From an uncultured SAR86 cluster bacterium (GTDB taxonomy: Bacteria > Pseudomonadota > Gammaproteobacteria > Magnimaribacterales > AG-339-G14), in contig CACPMT010000001.1 in assembly GCA_902635045.1 (NCBI GenBank), positions 218,993-282,992 on the forward strand: a DNA stretch of 64,000 nucleotides, given 5' to 3'. The notes beneath the pieces were generated by a model. It was given only the letters and a program-made list of their open reading frames with translations. It searched no databases and was not told the origin of the DNA. The position numbers and the translations under genes were made by a program. Positions 28,568 through 39,554 of the stretch are shown one piece after another (positions within the stretch are counted from its first letter, which is position 1; every line of letters starts with the position of its first letter).

Positions 28568-29727
28568 GCCAAATTGAAAACTCTGTCAGCTCTATAAACT
28601 TAAAAGATAAAAGAGTTTTATTAAGAGTTGATTTTAATGTTCCTTTAAAAGGAAATGAGCTCTTGGATGACGAAAGACTTGTAAGAGCATTACCTACCAT
28701 TGAATTCATTGTGGAAAATGCAAAATCTTTAAAAATAATTTCTCACCTTGGCAGACCAGAAGAAACCGGTCTTGTGCAAGATAAGTTTTCTCTTAAGCCT
28801 GTAGCAAAAAAACTTGGCGAGCTATTAAATAAGGAAGTAAAACTAGTGAATTCAATAAAAGAGTTAAAGTCTTTAAAAAATATATCTATGCTGGAAAATA
28901 TAAGGTTTTATAAAGGCGAGAAACAAAATGAAGAAAAACTCTCCAAGGCGCTGGCAGATTCAGCTGATGTGTTTGTTATGGATGCTTTTGGTACAGCACA
29001 TCGAAAACAAGCCTCAACTTATGGCGTAACAAGTTTTATAAAAGAAGCATGTGTAGGTTTTTTAGTAGAGGAAGAATTAAAAGCTTTAGAAAGGATAATT
29101 CATTCTCCTGAAAAGCCTCTTTTGGGAATAATCGGAGGATCTAAAATATCGACTAAAATGAAAGTGTTAGAGTCACTGACAAAACATGTTGATCATTTAA
29201 TCATTGGCGGAGCTTTAGCTAATACTTGCCTTAAGGCATTGGGAAAAAATATTGGCAAGTCCTTGTATGAAGAAGATTACGTCGAACTTGCAAAGACAAT
29301 TATAAAAAATAAAAAAATTATTTTGCCTTCATACGTTGTTGTTACAAAAGGTAGAGATTCAGCTTTAGAAGAAAAACACATTGATTTGGTTGACGACGAT
29401 GACATAATTTTTGATGTTGGCCAAACTTCAATTGAAGATTTTTCTCAACACATAAATTCCGCAAAGACGATAATTTGGAATGGACCTATGGGATATTTCG
29501 AAGAGGAGCGGTTTGCTCAGGGTACAGCAGGAATAGCTATTAAAATTTCTGAATCAAAAGGTTATAGCATCATTGGCGGTGGGGAGACTTTGGCTTCTTT
29601 CTCTAATTTGAATATGATGGATTGTGTCGATTACGCATCCACTGCTGGAGGTGCCTTTCTAGAATATATAGAATTAGGTACATTACCTTGTATAGAGGCA
29701 ATTAAAAATAAAAATAAGGGGATTTAG
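28564..29727 (+). CDS. pgk: Phosphoglycerate kinase
   Basis: [43 protein letters not shown]. Confidence 0.97.
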   Translation: MSQIENSVSSINLKDKRVLLRVDFNVPLKGNELLDDERLVRALPTIEFIVENAKSLKIISHLGRPEETGLVQDKFSLKPVAKKLGELLNKEVKLVNSIKELKSLKNISMLENIRFYKGEKQNEEKLSKALADSADVFVMDAFGTAHRKQASTYGVTSFIKEACVGFLVEEELKALERIIHSPEKPLLGIIGGSKISTKMKVLESLTKHVDHLIIGGALANTCLKALGKNIGKSLYEEDYVELAKTIIKNKKIILPSYVVVTKGRDSALEEKHIDLVDDDDIIFDVGQTSIEDFSQHINSAKTIIWNGPMGYFEEERFAQGTAGIAIKISESKGYSIIGGGETLASFSNLNMMDCVDYASTAGGAFLEYIELGTLPCIEAIKNKNKGI

Positions 29728-29729
29728 AT

Positions 29730-30740
29730 ATGTCATTGTCATCGTTAGAAGAAATAGCAGCTTATTTGGTATCAGACGGAAAAGGATTTTTAGCTGCAGA
29801 TGAGAGTACAGGCACAATTGGTAAAAGATTCGATGCGATAAATACGGAATCAACAGAAAACTCAAGAAGAGACTATCGTGAATTATTATTCAGGGCGGAA
29901 GGCATGCAGGATAATATTGGCGGCGTTATTTTATTTGATGAGACTCTTCGACAGAGTGCTGCAGATGGCACACCACTCAAAGATTTAATAAATTCAACCG
30001 GAGCTTTACCAGGCATTAAAGTAGACAAAGGCATCAGTCCCTTCAACGACTCTGATGAAGTTTTAACAGGAGGTCTTGAGGATCTTGATGAAAGATGCGC
30101 TGAATATTTCTTGTTAGGCGCGAAATTTACCAAATGGCGCGCAGTGATAAAAATTGGCGATGGTATACCTACTCAAGAATGTATCGATGCCAATATGAAG
30201 GTATTAGCAGATTATGCAAAAATTGTTCAAGACAATAAGATGGTTCCTATGGTTGAACCTGAAGTGCTAATGGATGGCGAACATTCAGTTCAAACTTGTT
30301 TCGATGTAACTGCTAACTGTTTAAAAACACTTTTTTCAATGTTGGAAGTAAATGGAGTAAATATTAAAGGAACGATTTTAAAACCCAATATGGTTGTCTC
30401 TGGAACCGAAGCTGCTGTGCAAGCGAATGTGCAAGAAGTTGCTGAACTAACTCTCAAGGTATTAAAAGAAAATGTTCCTTCTGATCTAGCAGGGATTGCT
30501 TTTCTATCCGGCGGGCAATCGGATCTTTTGGCTACTGAGCATTTAGATGCTATGAATAAAATTGGTGGACTGCCTTGGCCATTGAGTTTCTCTTACGGCA
30601 GAGCATTGCAACAACCTGCTTTAAAAGCTTGGATGGGACAAAGTATTAACAAAGAAGCAGCTCAAAAAGCTTTTAGTCACCGTGCATTAATGAATAGATT
30701 GGCTAGCAAAGGTGACTGGCAAAGGGAGTTGGAAAATTAA
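29730..30740 (+). CDS. Class I fructose-bisphosphate aldolase
   Basis: GKGFLAADESTGTIGKRF; PMVEPEVLMDGEH; GTILKPNMV (Schiff-base Lys); FLSGGQSD. Confidence 0.95.
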   Translation: MSLSSLEEIAAYLVSDGKGFLAADESTGTIGKRFDAINTESTENSRRDYRELLFRAEGMQDNIGGVILFDETLRQSAADGTPLKDLINSTGALPGIKVDKGISPFNDSDEVLTGGLEDLDERCAEYFLLGAKFTKWRAVIKIGDGIPTQECIDANMKVLADYAKIVQDNKMVPMVEPEVLMDGEHSVQTCFDVTANCLKTLFSMLEVNGVNIKGTILKPNMVVSGTEAAVQANVQEVAELTLKVLKENVPSDLAGIAFLSGGQSDLLATEHLDAMNKIGGLPWPLSFSYGRALQQPALKAWMGQSINKEAAQKAFSHRALMNRLASKGDWQRELEN

Positions 30741-30742
30741 AT

Positions 30743-31453
30743 TTATCTTTTAATTAATTTCGCTCCTAATAAGCCTAGTTCAAACAAAATCCATGTTGGA
30801 ACAGCTAAAAGCGTTTGAGAAATTATATCTGGCGGAGTTAAAAGCATTCCAACTATAAAACAACCAATGACTACATACGGCCTTGCATTTGCAAGAGCCG
30901 TTACAGAAGTAATTTCGCTTTTGACCAAAGTAAATATTACGATTGGCATTTGAAAAGCTAGACCAAAAGCTACCAAAAGCTTGATCACAAAGCTAAGATA
31001 ACTGGAAATATCAGTCATAACTGCCACTCCCTCTGGAGCAGCGTTAATAAAAAAAGAAAAGATTAAGGGGAAGACCGCATAAAAAGCAAAAAAAGTCCCG
31101 AGGTAAAATAAGAGGGTACTTAAGCCCGTCAAACCAATAGTATAAATTTTTTCTGTCTTAAAGAGGCCAGGCGTAACAAATTTCCAAAGTTCAAACATTA
31201 GATATGGTATTGCAACAAAAATAGCCATATAAAAAGTTAATTTTAATGGTGTTAAAAAGGGCGAAGTAACTTCAGTTGCGATCATAGAAGAGTTATCAGG
31301 AAGAAAACGTACTAAAGGCTCAGAAACAGATAAATAAATTGAATCTTGAAAAAATGCTAAACAAATAAAGATAAAGATTGTGACACCTAGAACTCTAAGA
31401 AGTAAATTACGAAGCAATCCCAATTGTTCCAACATGGAGCTGTTTTCACTCAT
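30743..31453 (-). CDS. tatC: Sec-independent translocase TatC
   Basis: Multi-TM; SPFLTPLKLTFYMAIFVAIPYLMFELWKFVTPGLFKTEK. Confidence 0.96.
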   Translation of the reverse strand: MSENSSMLEQLGLLRNLLLRVLGVTIFIFICLAFFQDSIYLSVSEPLVRFLPDNSSMIATEVTSPFLTPLKLTFYMAIFVAIPYLMFELWKFVTPGLFKTEKIYTIGLTGLSTLLFYLGTFFAFYAVFPLIFSFFINAAPEGVAVMTDISSYLSFVIKLLVAFGLAFQMPIVIFTLVKSEITSVTALANARPYVVIGCFIVGMLLTPPDIISQTLLAVPTWILFELGLLGAKLIKR

Positions 31454-31640
31454 CTTTTTCTTTTTCCCGCTTCTCGAAACCCTCGGAGTAAAATTCTTGC
31501 TTGAGACGATTTATCCCATTGCGACTTTTTATAAAAAGCTCTTCAACAGTCGTGATGAATTGAGGCAATCTGGTTGGCCCTAAAATTAATAAAGAAATTA
31601 CACAAATTAGTAGAAGTTCGAAAAACCCAATACCAAACAT
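31446..31640 (-). CDS. tatB: Sec-independent translocase TatB
   Basis: MFGIGFFELLLICVISLLILGPTRLPQFI. Confidence 0.9.
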   Translation of the reverse strand: MFGIGFFELLLICVISLLILGPTRLPQFITTVEELFIKSRNGINRLKQEFYSEGFEKREKEKDE

Positions 31641-31652
31641 TGAAACTTTAAG

Positions 31653-31883
31653 TTAAGAGTTTTCCTCTTCTTTTTTGGCCGTTTCTGACATCACTTCAGC
31701 TGCATCATCAACCGCAGATGGTGGAGACGATTTTTCGGAATCATCATTGACTGCTTTTTTAAAGCCTTTGAAGGCTGAACCTAAATCACCACCCATATTT
31801 CTGAGCCTTTTGGTACCGAAAATTAAAATGATAATTGCTAGAATTATCAATAATTGCCATACACTAATTCCGCCAAATCCCAT
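31653..31883 (-). CDS. tatA: Sec-independent translocase TatA
   Basis: [42 protein letters not shown]. Confidence 0.95.
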   Translation of the reverse strand: MGFGGISVWQLLIILAIIILIFGTKRLRNMGGDLGSAFKGFKKAVNDDSEKSSPPSAVDDAAEVMSETAKKEEENS

Positions 31884-32212
31884 TACGACCTCCTAGACTT
31901 TTCCTCTATGCCTGAAACTCCTTCTCTGCGCTCCAATTCGTTTAATATTTCTAACGGATTAATTTCATTAAAAGCTAATAATACCATGGTGTGAAACCAG
32001 AGATCGGCCGCTTCGTGAACAATTTCTTTCTTTATTACCTTTTCTATAGAACCTGCCTCTATTAACTCAGACGCTTCTTCTTTGATCTTTTCAAGAATTT
32101 TGACATTTCCTGCATTGTACAACTGATTTGTGTAGGAGTTGTCTTCAGCATAATTTTTTCTTTCAATCAGAAGGGCGCTGAGTCTTTCGAGAATGTCTGT
32201 TTTTTTGTTCAT
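31883..32212 (-). CDS. hisE: Phosphoribosyl-ATP pyrophosphatase
   Basis: MazG-like helices [10 protein letters not shown]...[18 protein letters not shown]; location by tat/ubi genes. Confidence 0.9.
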   Translation of the reverse strand: MNKKTDILERLSALLIERKNYAEDNSYTNQLYNAGNVKILEKIKEEASELIEAGSIEKVIKKEIVHEAADLWFHTMVLLAFNEINPLEILNELERREGVSGIEEKSRRS

Positions 32213-33753
32213 AAAAAAATTATTGAAGAAATTATAACGATAATTGCCGCAGTTGATGAAATAAACAAAAATCTTGAGTTTAGTTTTTGTTTTGATAGAT
32301 CCTTTCTCAGGCTTTTAATTTCATCATTAAACTCATCCAAATTAGCAAGATTGTTGAAGATTGATTCAAGTTTTTCTGGCAATTCGTATGCTTTCTCTGC
32401 AAAATCGCCTGTATTATTTTTTAGTTGTTCAATTATATTTTTAGGGTTATATCTTTGTGATATCCAATTTTGGATAAATGGTTTTGCTGTGGTCCATAAA
32501 TCTAAGTCTGGATAGATTTGACGTCCTAAACCTTCAATATTAATTAGTGTTTTATGTAGCAATAAGAGTGAGGCAGGCAAAGAAAGTTCATAAGTTCTAG
32601 TTTCCTCAAATAAGAAAAGAAGCATCTCACCGAAATTTATTTCACTAAATGGTTTTTCAAAAATTGGATCAATAGCTGTACGAATTGTTACTTCCAATTC
32701 TATGGGTTTAGTCAAGCTTGATACCCAGCCAGCATTAATCATTGTTTTAGCGACGCCCGAATAATTTCGACTGAACATGTCAGCTAACATTTTTCCAATT
32801 AGCAGTTGTTCCTTTTCTGACAAACTACCACAGATGGCATAATCGACAGCTACATATGTTGGCTCATCCGGATTTTCAGCACTAACGAAAATATTACCTG
32901 GGTGCATATCGGCGTGAAAAAAATTATCATCAAAGAGTTGTTTAAAAAATATGCTTACTCCTCTTTCTGATAATTTTTTTAGATCCACTTTTTTTTCTTC
33001 CAAAATCTTAAGGTCAGTTACAGGAATTCCTTCAATTTTTTCCAGAGTTAAAGTTCTGCTACCTGAATAGTCAAGATAGACTTTAGGAACATAAAGCAAG
33101 TTAGAATCTTCGAAAAATTTTGCAGTTTGAATGGTATTTCCCGCTTCTTTTTTTAAATCAACTTCTGAGGTAATTACATATTCGTATTCTCGAATCATTT
33201 CCAAAAGCTGAAGTCTTCTAGCGTCGGCATCAAAGGTGTTAGCTATTTTTCCTATCATTTTTAAGATAGACACATCGTCCTTTATTTTTTTTTCTAAATT
33301 TGGTCTCACAACTTTTACAACAACATCTTCTCCACTTTTTAAGGTTGCCTCATGAACTTGAGCTATCGAAGCAGCTGCTAAAGGAGATTCATTAAACTCT
33401 GCAAATAATTCATCAACTGGGAGACCTAAGTCTTTTTCTATGATTTCAATAGCTTCTTCGGAGGGAAATGGTTTTAGGTTATTTTGAAATTTTTGCAATT
33501 CTTTTATGATATCTCCATCAAGAAAATCAGGCCTGGTTGAGAGAAGTTGTCCAAATTTTACAAAAATTGGACCTGCCGTCTCTAAAGCTTCTGCTAATCT
33601 GATTCCTATTTTTTTATTGGTGGGAATCAAGTTGAAGGGCGATAGGAAAAAAACTATTTTTAACCAGAGTGGAAGAACCTCTCTAGGAAATATTTCATTC
33701 AAACGAAATTTTAAAAAAATAAAGATTATTCTGATAAGTTTGAGGAAAGGCAT
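32209..33753 (-). CDS. ubiB: UbiB/ABC1 atypical kinase-like protein
   Basis: GPIFVKFGQLLSTRPD; AAASIAQVHEATLKSGEDVVVKVVRP; FHADMHPGNIFV. Confidence 0.96.
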   Translation of the reverse strand: MPFLKLIRIIFIFLKFRLNEIFPREVLPLWLKIVFFLSPFNLIPTNKKIGIRLAEALETAGPIFVKFGQLLSTRPDFLDGDIIKELQKFQNNLKPFPSEEAIEIIEKDLGLPVDELFAEFNESPLAAASIAQVHEATLKSGEDVVVKVVRPNLEKKIKDDVSILKMIGKIANTFDADARRLQLLEMIREYEYVITSEVDLKKEAGNTIQTAKFFEDSNLLYVPKVYLDYSGSRTLTLEKIEGIPVTDLKILEEKKVDLKKLSERGVSIFFKQLFDDNFFHADMHPGNIFVSAENPDEPTYVAVDYAICGSLSEKEQLLIGKMLADMFSRNYSGVAKTMINAGWVSSLTKPIELEVTIRTAIDPIFEKPFSEINFGEMLLFLFEETRTYELSLPASLLLLHKTLINIEGLGRQIYPDLDLWTTAKPFIQNWISQRYNPKNIIEQLKNNTGDFAEKAYELPEKLESIFNNLANLDEFNDEIKSLRKDLSKQKLNSRFLFISSTAAIIVIISSIIFL

Positions 33754-34506
33754 CTAAGATTTGTCTCCGTAATGAAGAGCTACAATACCACCAGTCATAT
33801 TTTGGTATTCAGTACTTTTAAAACCAGCGTCATTCATAAGCTTTAAAAATTCTTCTTGGTTTGGATGCATGCGAATTGATTCGGCCAAATATTCATAACT
33901 ATCAGAATCTCCTGCAATCCATTGGCCTAAATGGGGCAAGACATTAAAAGAATATAGATCGTATAAATCAGATAATAAATTTGATTCGGGTTTGGAAAAC
34001 TCCAAGACTAACAATCTCCCTTTTGGCTTTAAGCATCTATAAAACTCTTCAAGAGCTTTGTCTTTGTTAGTCACATTTCTGATTCCAAAAGCAATTGATA
34101 TGCAATCAAAAGAATTATCTGGAAAAGGTAAATCTTCGGCGTCAGCAACTAGACTTTTGACATTTAAAAGACCCGAATCTAAAACTCGATCTCGACCTAT
34201 CTCTAACATTTTTTCATTTATGTCAGTGAGAAAAACTTTTCCTTGGTCTCCAACAATTTCTGAAAATAAAATGGCCATATCACCTGTGCCACCGGCAACG
34301 TCTAATACAGAGTCGTACGCTTTGAGATTACTCATTTGAACAGTGGCCTTCTTCCAGAGTCTATGGATTCCGACAGACATTACGTCATTCATCAAGTCAT
34401 ATTTACTTGCGACAGAATCAAAAACTCCTTTCACCAAGTCAGGTTTTTCATTAGGATTAACCTTTTTATAACCAAAATCGGCTTCTTTTTTACTTTTGTC
34501 GTTCAT
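33754..34506 (-). CDS. ubiE: Ubiquinone/menaquinone methyltransferase UbiE
   Basis: VFDSVASKYDLMNDVMSVGIHRLWK; VLDVAGGTGDMA; FGIRNVTNKDKAL. Confidence 0.97.
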   Translation of the reverse strand: MNDKSKKEADFGYKKVNPNEKPDLVKGVFDSVASKYDLMNDVMSVGIHRLWKKATVQMSNLKAYDSVLDVAGGTGDMAILFSEIVGDQGKVFLTDINEKMLEIGRDRVLDSGLLNVKSLVADAEDLPFPDNSFDCISIAFGIRNVTNKDKALEEFYRCLKPKGRLLVLEFSKPESNLLSDLYDLYSFNVLPHLGQWIAGDSDSYEYLAESIRMHPNQEEFLKLMNDAGFKSTEYQNMTGGIVALHYGDKS

Positions 34507-34543
34507 AATATTTTTTTAGATAGTAGTATTGTAAAGTAAACAC

Positions 34544-35089
34544 ATGGAAAAAAAATTAATCTGGCTAGATTTAGAAATGACGGGCTTAGACCCAAATGCT
34601 GAAAGAATTATTGAGATTTATACTTGCATAACTAACGAAGATCTCACGGAAATAATTGAAGGCCCTGGAATGGTTATTTCTCAATCAAAAGAATTAATAG
34701 ATGGAATGGATGAGTGGAATCAAGAACATCACTCAGCTTCAGGATTAATTGATGAAGTTTTGGCGAGTAAGATCTCTGAACAAGAAGCCGAACAAAGAAC
34801 TTTAGAGTTTATAAAGCAACACGTCGGTAAAAACGAATCGCCTCTATGTGGAAATACCGTTTGGCATGATAGAAAATTTCTAAGTCTTTATATGCCAGAG
34901 CTTGAAGATTACTTTCATTATCGCTGTATAGATGTAAGCTCGGTTAAAGAGCTTACGAAAAGATGGAGACCAGACATAAATATTCAACATGCAAAAAAAA
35001 CTGCTGCTCACAGAGCTGAAGCTGATGTTTATGAATCTATCAACGAATTGAGATTTTATAGGGATACAATCTTTGCTCAATCTAGCTAA
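34544..35089 (+). CDS. orn: Oligoribonuclease
   Basis: LIWLDLEMTGLDPNAERIIEI; GNTVWHDRKFL; HRAEADVYESI. Confidence 0.96.
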   Translation: MEKKLIWLDLEMTGLDPNAERIIEIYTCITNEDLTEIIEGPGMVISQSKELIDGMDEWNQEHHSASGLIDEVLASKISEQEAEQRTLEFIKQHVGKNESPLCGNTVWHDRKFLSLYMPELEDYFHYRCIDVSSVKELTKRWRPDINIQHAKKTAAHRAEADVYESINELRFYRDTIFAQSS

Positions 35090-35131
35090 TATTTGGATAT
35101 TCTTTATAATTCCGCTCTCGAAATTTAGAAA

Positions 35132-36472
35132 ATGAAAAAAGTTTTTATAAAGACACACGGCTGTCAAATGAATGAATACGATTCGGAAAAAATGCTGGAT
35201 ATGTTGTCCCTAGAAGAAAAATTTATCCAAACTACAAACCAAGATGAAGCCGATCTTTTAGTATTAAACACTTGTTCGATAAGAGAAAAAGCTCAAGAAA
35301 GGGTTTTTCATCAAGTTGGCAGGTGGAAAAAATTAAAAGATAAGAATCCCAATTTGAAAATTGCCATTGGGGGTTGTGTGGCTAGTCAAGAAGGCCAACA
35401 AATTACTAAGAGAGCGCCTGCAGTGGACATAGTATTTGGGCCGCAAACTTTGCATCGACTTCCTAAGATGTATAGAAGCGCAGTGCAGGAAGAAAAAAAT
35501 CAAATAGATATATCATTTCCGAAAATAGAAAAATTTGACCATATTCCCGATACAAAAACAGACGAACCAACTGCTTTTGTTTCTATAGCGGAAGGCTGCA
35601 ATAAATACTGTTCTTTTTGTGTAGTCCCTCATACAAGGGGTCATGAAGTAAGTAGGCCAGTTCAAGATATTATCGAAGAAATAAAAAAACTTGCAGATCA
35701 AGGCGTGAGAGAGATCAATCTGTTAGGTCAAAATGTAAACAATTACAAAGGAATAGATGGGGGAGAAAAAAAATCCTTAGCTTTTTTGATAGAAAGAACA
35801 GCAAAAATTGATGGCATCGACCGAATAAGATATACCACAAGTCATCCGTTTGAGTTTCGTGATGATTTGGTGGAACTTTATGCACATTTGCCAGAATTAG
35901 TAAGTCACGTGCATTTGCCAATTCAAAGTGGCTCGGATCGAATCTTGAAGTTAATGAGACGGAGGTATACTGTTGAAAAGTATCTTGATTTAGTTTCTAG
36001 ATTGAAAAAAAACAGACCTAACATAAGTCTATCTTCTGATTTTATTGTAGGCTTTCCTAACGAGTCTCAGCAGGATTTCGAAGATACTTTGTCTGTTATA
36101 GACGAAGTTAGATACGATGAATCATTCAGTTTTATTTATAGCCCAAGGCCAAACACACCTGCAGCAGAAATGGAGGACAACGTTTCTTTAGAAGAGAAAA
36201 AAGATAGGTTAGCTATCTTACAAAACCGACTTAATCATCATGCATTTAATATCGGCAGAAAAATGGTTGGCACAATAGAAAGGTGTCTAGTGACTGGCAT
36301 CTCTAAAAAAAATCCTGGCGAACTGCAAGCAAGAACCGAAAATAATAGAGTTGTAAACTTCCCTTCTAGTGCTAAATTGATAGGAGAATTTGTAGATATT
36401 GAAATAGTTGATCAATTAACCAATTGTTTAAGAGGTAAGATAAAAACTGAAACTGATTTATGCCAAAACTAA
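35132..36472 (+). CDS. miaB: tRNA-2-methylthio-N6-dimethylallyladenosine synthase MiaB
   Basis: [12 protein letters not shown]-type motif ([14 protein letters not shown]); radical-SAM [15 protein letters not shown]. Confidence 0.97.
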   Translation: MKKVFIKTHGCQMNEYDSEKMLDMLSLEEKFIQTTNQDEADLLVLNTCSIREKAQERVFHQVGRWKKLKDKNPNLKIAIGGCVASQEGQQITKRAPAVDIVFGPQTLHRLPKMYRSAVQEEKNQIDISFPKIEKFDHIPDTKTDEPTAFVSIAEGCNKYCSFCVVPHTRGHEVSRPVQDIIEEIKKLADQGVREINLLGQNVNNYKGIDGGEKKSLAFLIERTAKIDGIDRIRYTTSHPFEFRDDLVELYAHLPELVSHVHLPIQSGSDRILKLMRRRYTVEKYLDLVSRLKKNRPNISLSSDFIVGFPNESQQDFEDTLSVIDEVRYDESFSFIYSPRPNTPAAEMEDNVSLEEKKDRLAILQNRLNHHAFNIGRKMVGTIERCLVTGISKKNPGELQARTENNRVVNFPSSAKLIGEFVDIEIVDQLTNCLRGKIKTETDLCQN

Positions 36473-37431
36473 AATTTAAACTACCCGCCATAGAGTCTGA
36501 AAACCTATCCTTGCTCTGCGGACCAGTAAACACAAATTTAAATCAAATTGAACAATCTCTTGAAGTAAAAATTAAAAGTAGGGGAAATAGTTTTTCTATT
36601 TCAGGAGAAAAAAATAACGTCATAAAAAGTAAATTAATAATTGAAGATTTAGCTTCGTTAGCTAAATCCAGAGATTCGGTGAGCGCTGACGAAGTTCACT
36701 TTTCTATTAGACGGGCACTAAATGGAGCTACTAAAGATAACAATGGACAAATTTTTGAATTAAAAAAAGAAAAAGATTTAACTATTCAGACTCCCAAACT
36801 TTATGTTTCTCCTAGAAATAAGTCACAAGTAGAATTTCTTTCTTCCATTTACGAAAAAGACATCGCATTTGGAATTGGCCCCGCAGGTACTGGAAAGACT
36901 TATTTAGCTGTTGCAGCAGCGGTAAATCAATTTATGGAAGATAAAGTAAACAAAATAATTTTAACTAGACCAGCAGTTGAAGCCGGAGAACACTTAGGTT
37001 TTTTGCCTGGGGATCTTTCTGAAAAAATTGATCCTTATTTGCGACCTTTATACGATGCTCTTTATGAGATGATGGGTATGGAAAAAGTGAACCGATTAGT
37101 AGAAAACGGTAAAATTGAAGTAGCACCGCTAGCATACATGAGAGGCCGAACCCTGAATGATGCTTTCTTAATCCTCGACGAAGCACAAAACTGTACACCT
37201 GCTCAAATGAAAATGTTTCTTACCAGAATTGGATTTGGTTCGACAGCAGTAGTAACAGGAGATATTACACAAACTGATTTACCAAAAGGGTCTACATCAG
37301 GTTTATCTGACGCAATTAAAGTCTTGGAAAAGGAAAAAGGAATTTCATTCTTTTATTTTCATCCAGAAGACGTTGTAAGACATGGCTTAGTACAAAAGAT
37401 TATCGAAGCTTATGAAAAAAATACTTGGTGA
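36460..37431 (+). CDS. ybeZ: PhoH family ATPase (YbeZ)
   Basis: [48 protein letters not shown]. Confidence 0.95.
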   Translation: MPKLKFKLPAIESENLSLLCGPVNTNLNQIEQSLEVKIKSRGNSFSISGEKNNVIKSKLIIEDLASLAKSRDSVSADEVHFSIRRALNGATKDNNGQIFELKKEKDLTIQTPKLYVSPRNKSQVEFLSSIYEKDIAFGIGPAGTGKTYLAVAAAVNQFMEDKVNKIILTRPAVEAGEHLGFLPGDLSEKIDPYLRPLYDALYEMMGMEKVNRLVENGKIEVAPLAYMRGRTLNDAFLILDEAQNCTPAQMKMFLTRIGFGSTAVVTGDITQTDLPKGSTSGLSDAIKVLEKEKGISFFYFHPEDVVRHGLVQKIIEAYEKNTW

Positions 37432-37886
37432 TGAAAGTATTTCTTAATAATTTTGAAAATTCATCGTCATCGATTACTAAAAATCAAGTTGCTACTATTT
37501 TAAATAAGACAATTGAAGAAGCAGGATTTGAACAAGAACAATTTGTAGATAAAGAGTTGAGTATTTCTTGTGTTTCAGAGAAAGAAATCAAACTTCTTAA
37601 TAAAAAATATAGAGGAACAAATAAAGCAACCAATGTTTTATCTTTTAGCGTCGATGAACAATTAACAAAAAACCTTTTGATTGGCGATATAGTTTTATGT
37701 ATTGAAATCATCGAAAAAGAGGCTAAAGAATATTCAAAAGACTTTGAAAATAGACTAAAACATATGATAATTCACGGCTTCTTGCATCTTTTGAACTTTA
37801 ATCACGAAGCAAAGCATGAAAGAATAAAAATGGAAGATTTAGAAAGAAATATAATGGATACCATATCAGCGGGAGAACCTTATTAG
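37425..37886 (+). CDS. ybeY: Endoribonuclease YbeY
   Basis: NKKYRGTNKATNVLSF; HMIIHGFLHLLNFNHE. Confidence 0.94.
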   Translation: MVMKVFLNNFENSSSSITKNQVATILNKTIEEAGFEQEQFVDKELSISCVSEKEIKLLNKKYRGTNKATNVLSFSVDEQLTKNLLIGDIVLCIEIIEKEAKEYSKDFENRLKHMIIHGFLHLLNFNHEAKHERIKMEDLERNIMDTISAGEPY

Positions 37887-38771
37887 TTGATGAGAGAAGA
37901 ACCTCCAAGTACAGAGGCTCAATCTGAAATAAAGTTGGGCTTAGTAAAAAAAATCAAAAATTATTTTAGAGAGCTCTATATCAAGCTTTCTTACAAGCCT
38001 TTGGATCAAGAAGAACTTACTTCTGTGCTCAGAGATGCTGAAGAAAACAATGTCATTGATAAAGGCATCTTGGGTATGATTGAGGAAACAATTGAGTTTT
38101 CTTCCATTCCTGTCAGAGACGTAATGGTGCCAAGATCCCAAATGATTTTAATTAATGACAATGACTCTTTAGACATTTTGCTAAAAAAAGTAGTTGAATC
38201 CTCTCATTCAAGATTTCCAGTTTTAGATGAAGCTAAAAATAGCATAGTTGGCATTTTACTTGCTAAAGATCTTTTAAAATTTGCTCCTGGACTTATAAAA
38301 GATGAGTTTGATAGTCAGGAATTTGAATTAACTAAAATTATTAGACCTGTAAAACACATACCTGAAAGCAAAAAAATAAATATTCTTCTAGAAGAATTTA
38401 AATCAAATAGAAGTCACATGGCCTTGGTAGTAGATGAATTTGGCGAGGTAAGCGGTTTGGTGACAATAGAAGATGTTCTAGAAGAAATTGTAGGCGAAAT
38501 AGAAGATGAGACCGATCAAGCAGATGATCAAAAAATCACCCAAATCTCAAACCGTGAATACAGTGTTTCAGGTTTAACTGAAATAGAAGAATTTAATGAG
38601 AAATTTAATACTACTTTCGAAGACACAGATTTCGATACTATTGCGGGCTATGTCATGAATAAATTTGGAAAGTTCCCAGTTGTAAATGAATCGATCAAAT
38701 TGGAAAAAATAAAATTTACAGTTTCGTCAGCGAATAAGAAGCAAATAAATAAATTAAGAGTAAAAGTTTAA
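37887..38771 (+). CDS. CorC/YbeX-type CBS-domain protein
   Basis: VRDVMVPRSQM; two CBS domains; VVDEFGEVSGLVTIEDVLEEIVGEIEDE; CorC_HlyC C-terminal domain. Confidence 0.93.
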   Translation: MMREEPPSTEAQSEIKLGLVKKIKNYFRELYIKLSYKPLDQEELTSVLRDAEENNVIDKGILGMIEETIEFSSIPVRDVMVPRSQMILINDNDSLDILLKKVVESSHSRFPVLDEAKNSIVGILLAKDLLKFAPGLIKDEFDSQEFELTKIIRPVKHIPESKKINILLEEFKSNRSHMALVVDEFGEVSGLVTIEDVLEEIVGEIEDETDQADDQKITQISNREYSVSGLTEIEEFNEKFNTTFEDTDFDTIAGYVMNKFGKFPVVNESIKLEKIKFTVSSANKKQINKLRVKV

Positions 38772-38993
38772 TTATTTATTGTATTTCCATGGTCTGGAAA
38801 CTACACAAGGGTTATTTCCTGACCCTACCCATTTGTAGTATTTTAATAACATTGCTGGAGAATAAGATTTAATTTCTTCACCAACTTCTAAGTTATTTTC
38901 TTTAGCGTATTTTTCTATTTCTTTTAAAGTGGTTGCGTAGACAATTTCTGGTCGATCATTTTCACTTATAAGCTCATAGAGGCAAACATCCAT
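38772..38993 (-). CDS. Hypothetical 73-aa protein
   Basis: Intact ORF in a gap between convergent corC and divergent coaD; no recognised family. Confidence 0.5.
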   Translation of the reverse strand: MDVCLYELISENDRPEIVYATTLKEIEKYAKENNLEVGEEIKSYSPAMLLKYYKWVGSGNNPCVVSRPWKYNK

Positions 38994-39074
38994 TTTAAAA
39001 ATACTTTAGTTTTAGATATTAATTATAGATATGTTTCTAAACTTTAGGCTGTATTTTTAGAATATAATGTTATT

Positions 39075-39554
39075 ATGACTCAGAGAGCAATTTATCCTGG
39101 TACTTTTGATCCCATGACAAAGGGACATGTAGACTTAATTGAAAGGGCCTGCAAACTTTTTGATGAAATTGTCATTGCAATTGCAGCCAGCGAAGCAAAA
39201 AATCCACTTTTCACCCTCGATGAAAGAATTCAAATAGCAGAAAAGATTTTCGAAGGCAATAATAAAGTTAAAGTTGTCGGATTTTCAGGATTATTAGTAG
39301 ACCTAGCAAAAGATAATAATGCAAAAATTTTAATTCGCGGATTAAGAGTTGTTGCCGATTTTGAATATGAATTTCAACTAGCTAATATGAACAGAGCCAT
39401 GATGCCAGAATTAGAAAGTGTTTTTTTAACTCCTAAAGAACAGTACAGTTATATTTCTTCATCTTTAGTAAAAGAGATATGTAAGATGGGCGGGGATGTT
39501 TCTGAATTTGTTGATCCTATTTCATTATCTGAGTTAAAGAGAAAATACGGTTAA
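39075..39554 (+). CDS. coaD: Phosphopantetheine adenylyltransferase
   Basis: [46 protein letters not shown]. Confidence 0.97.
   Translation: MTQRAIYPGTFDPMTKGHVDLIERACKLFDEIVIAIAASEAKNPLFTLDERIQIAEKIFEGNNKVKVVGFSGLLVDLAKDNNAKILIRGLRVVADFEYEFQLANMNRAMMPELESVFLTPKEQYSYISSSLVKEICKMGGDVSEFVDPISLSELKRKYG

Noticed and set aside
31883-32212. HisE as a phage MazG gene
   Set aside because: Length, motif and position beside tat/ubi genes match chromosomal hisE.
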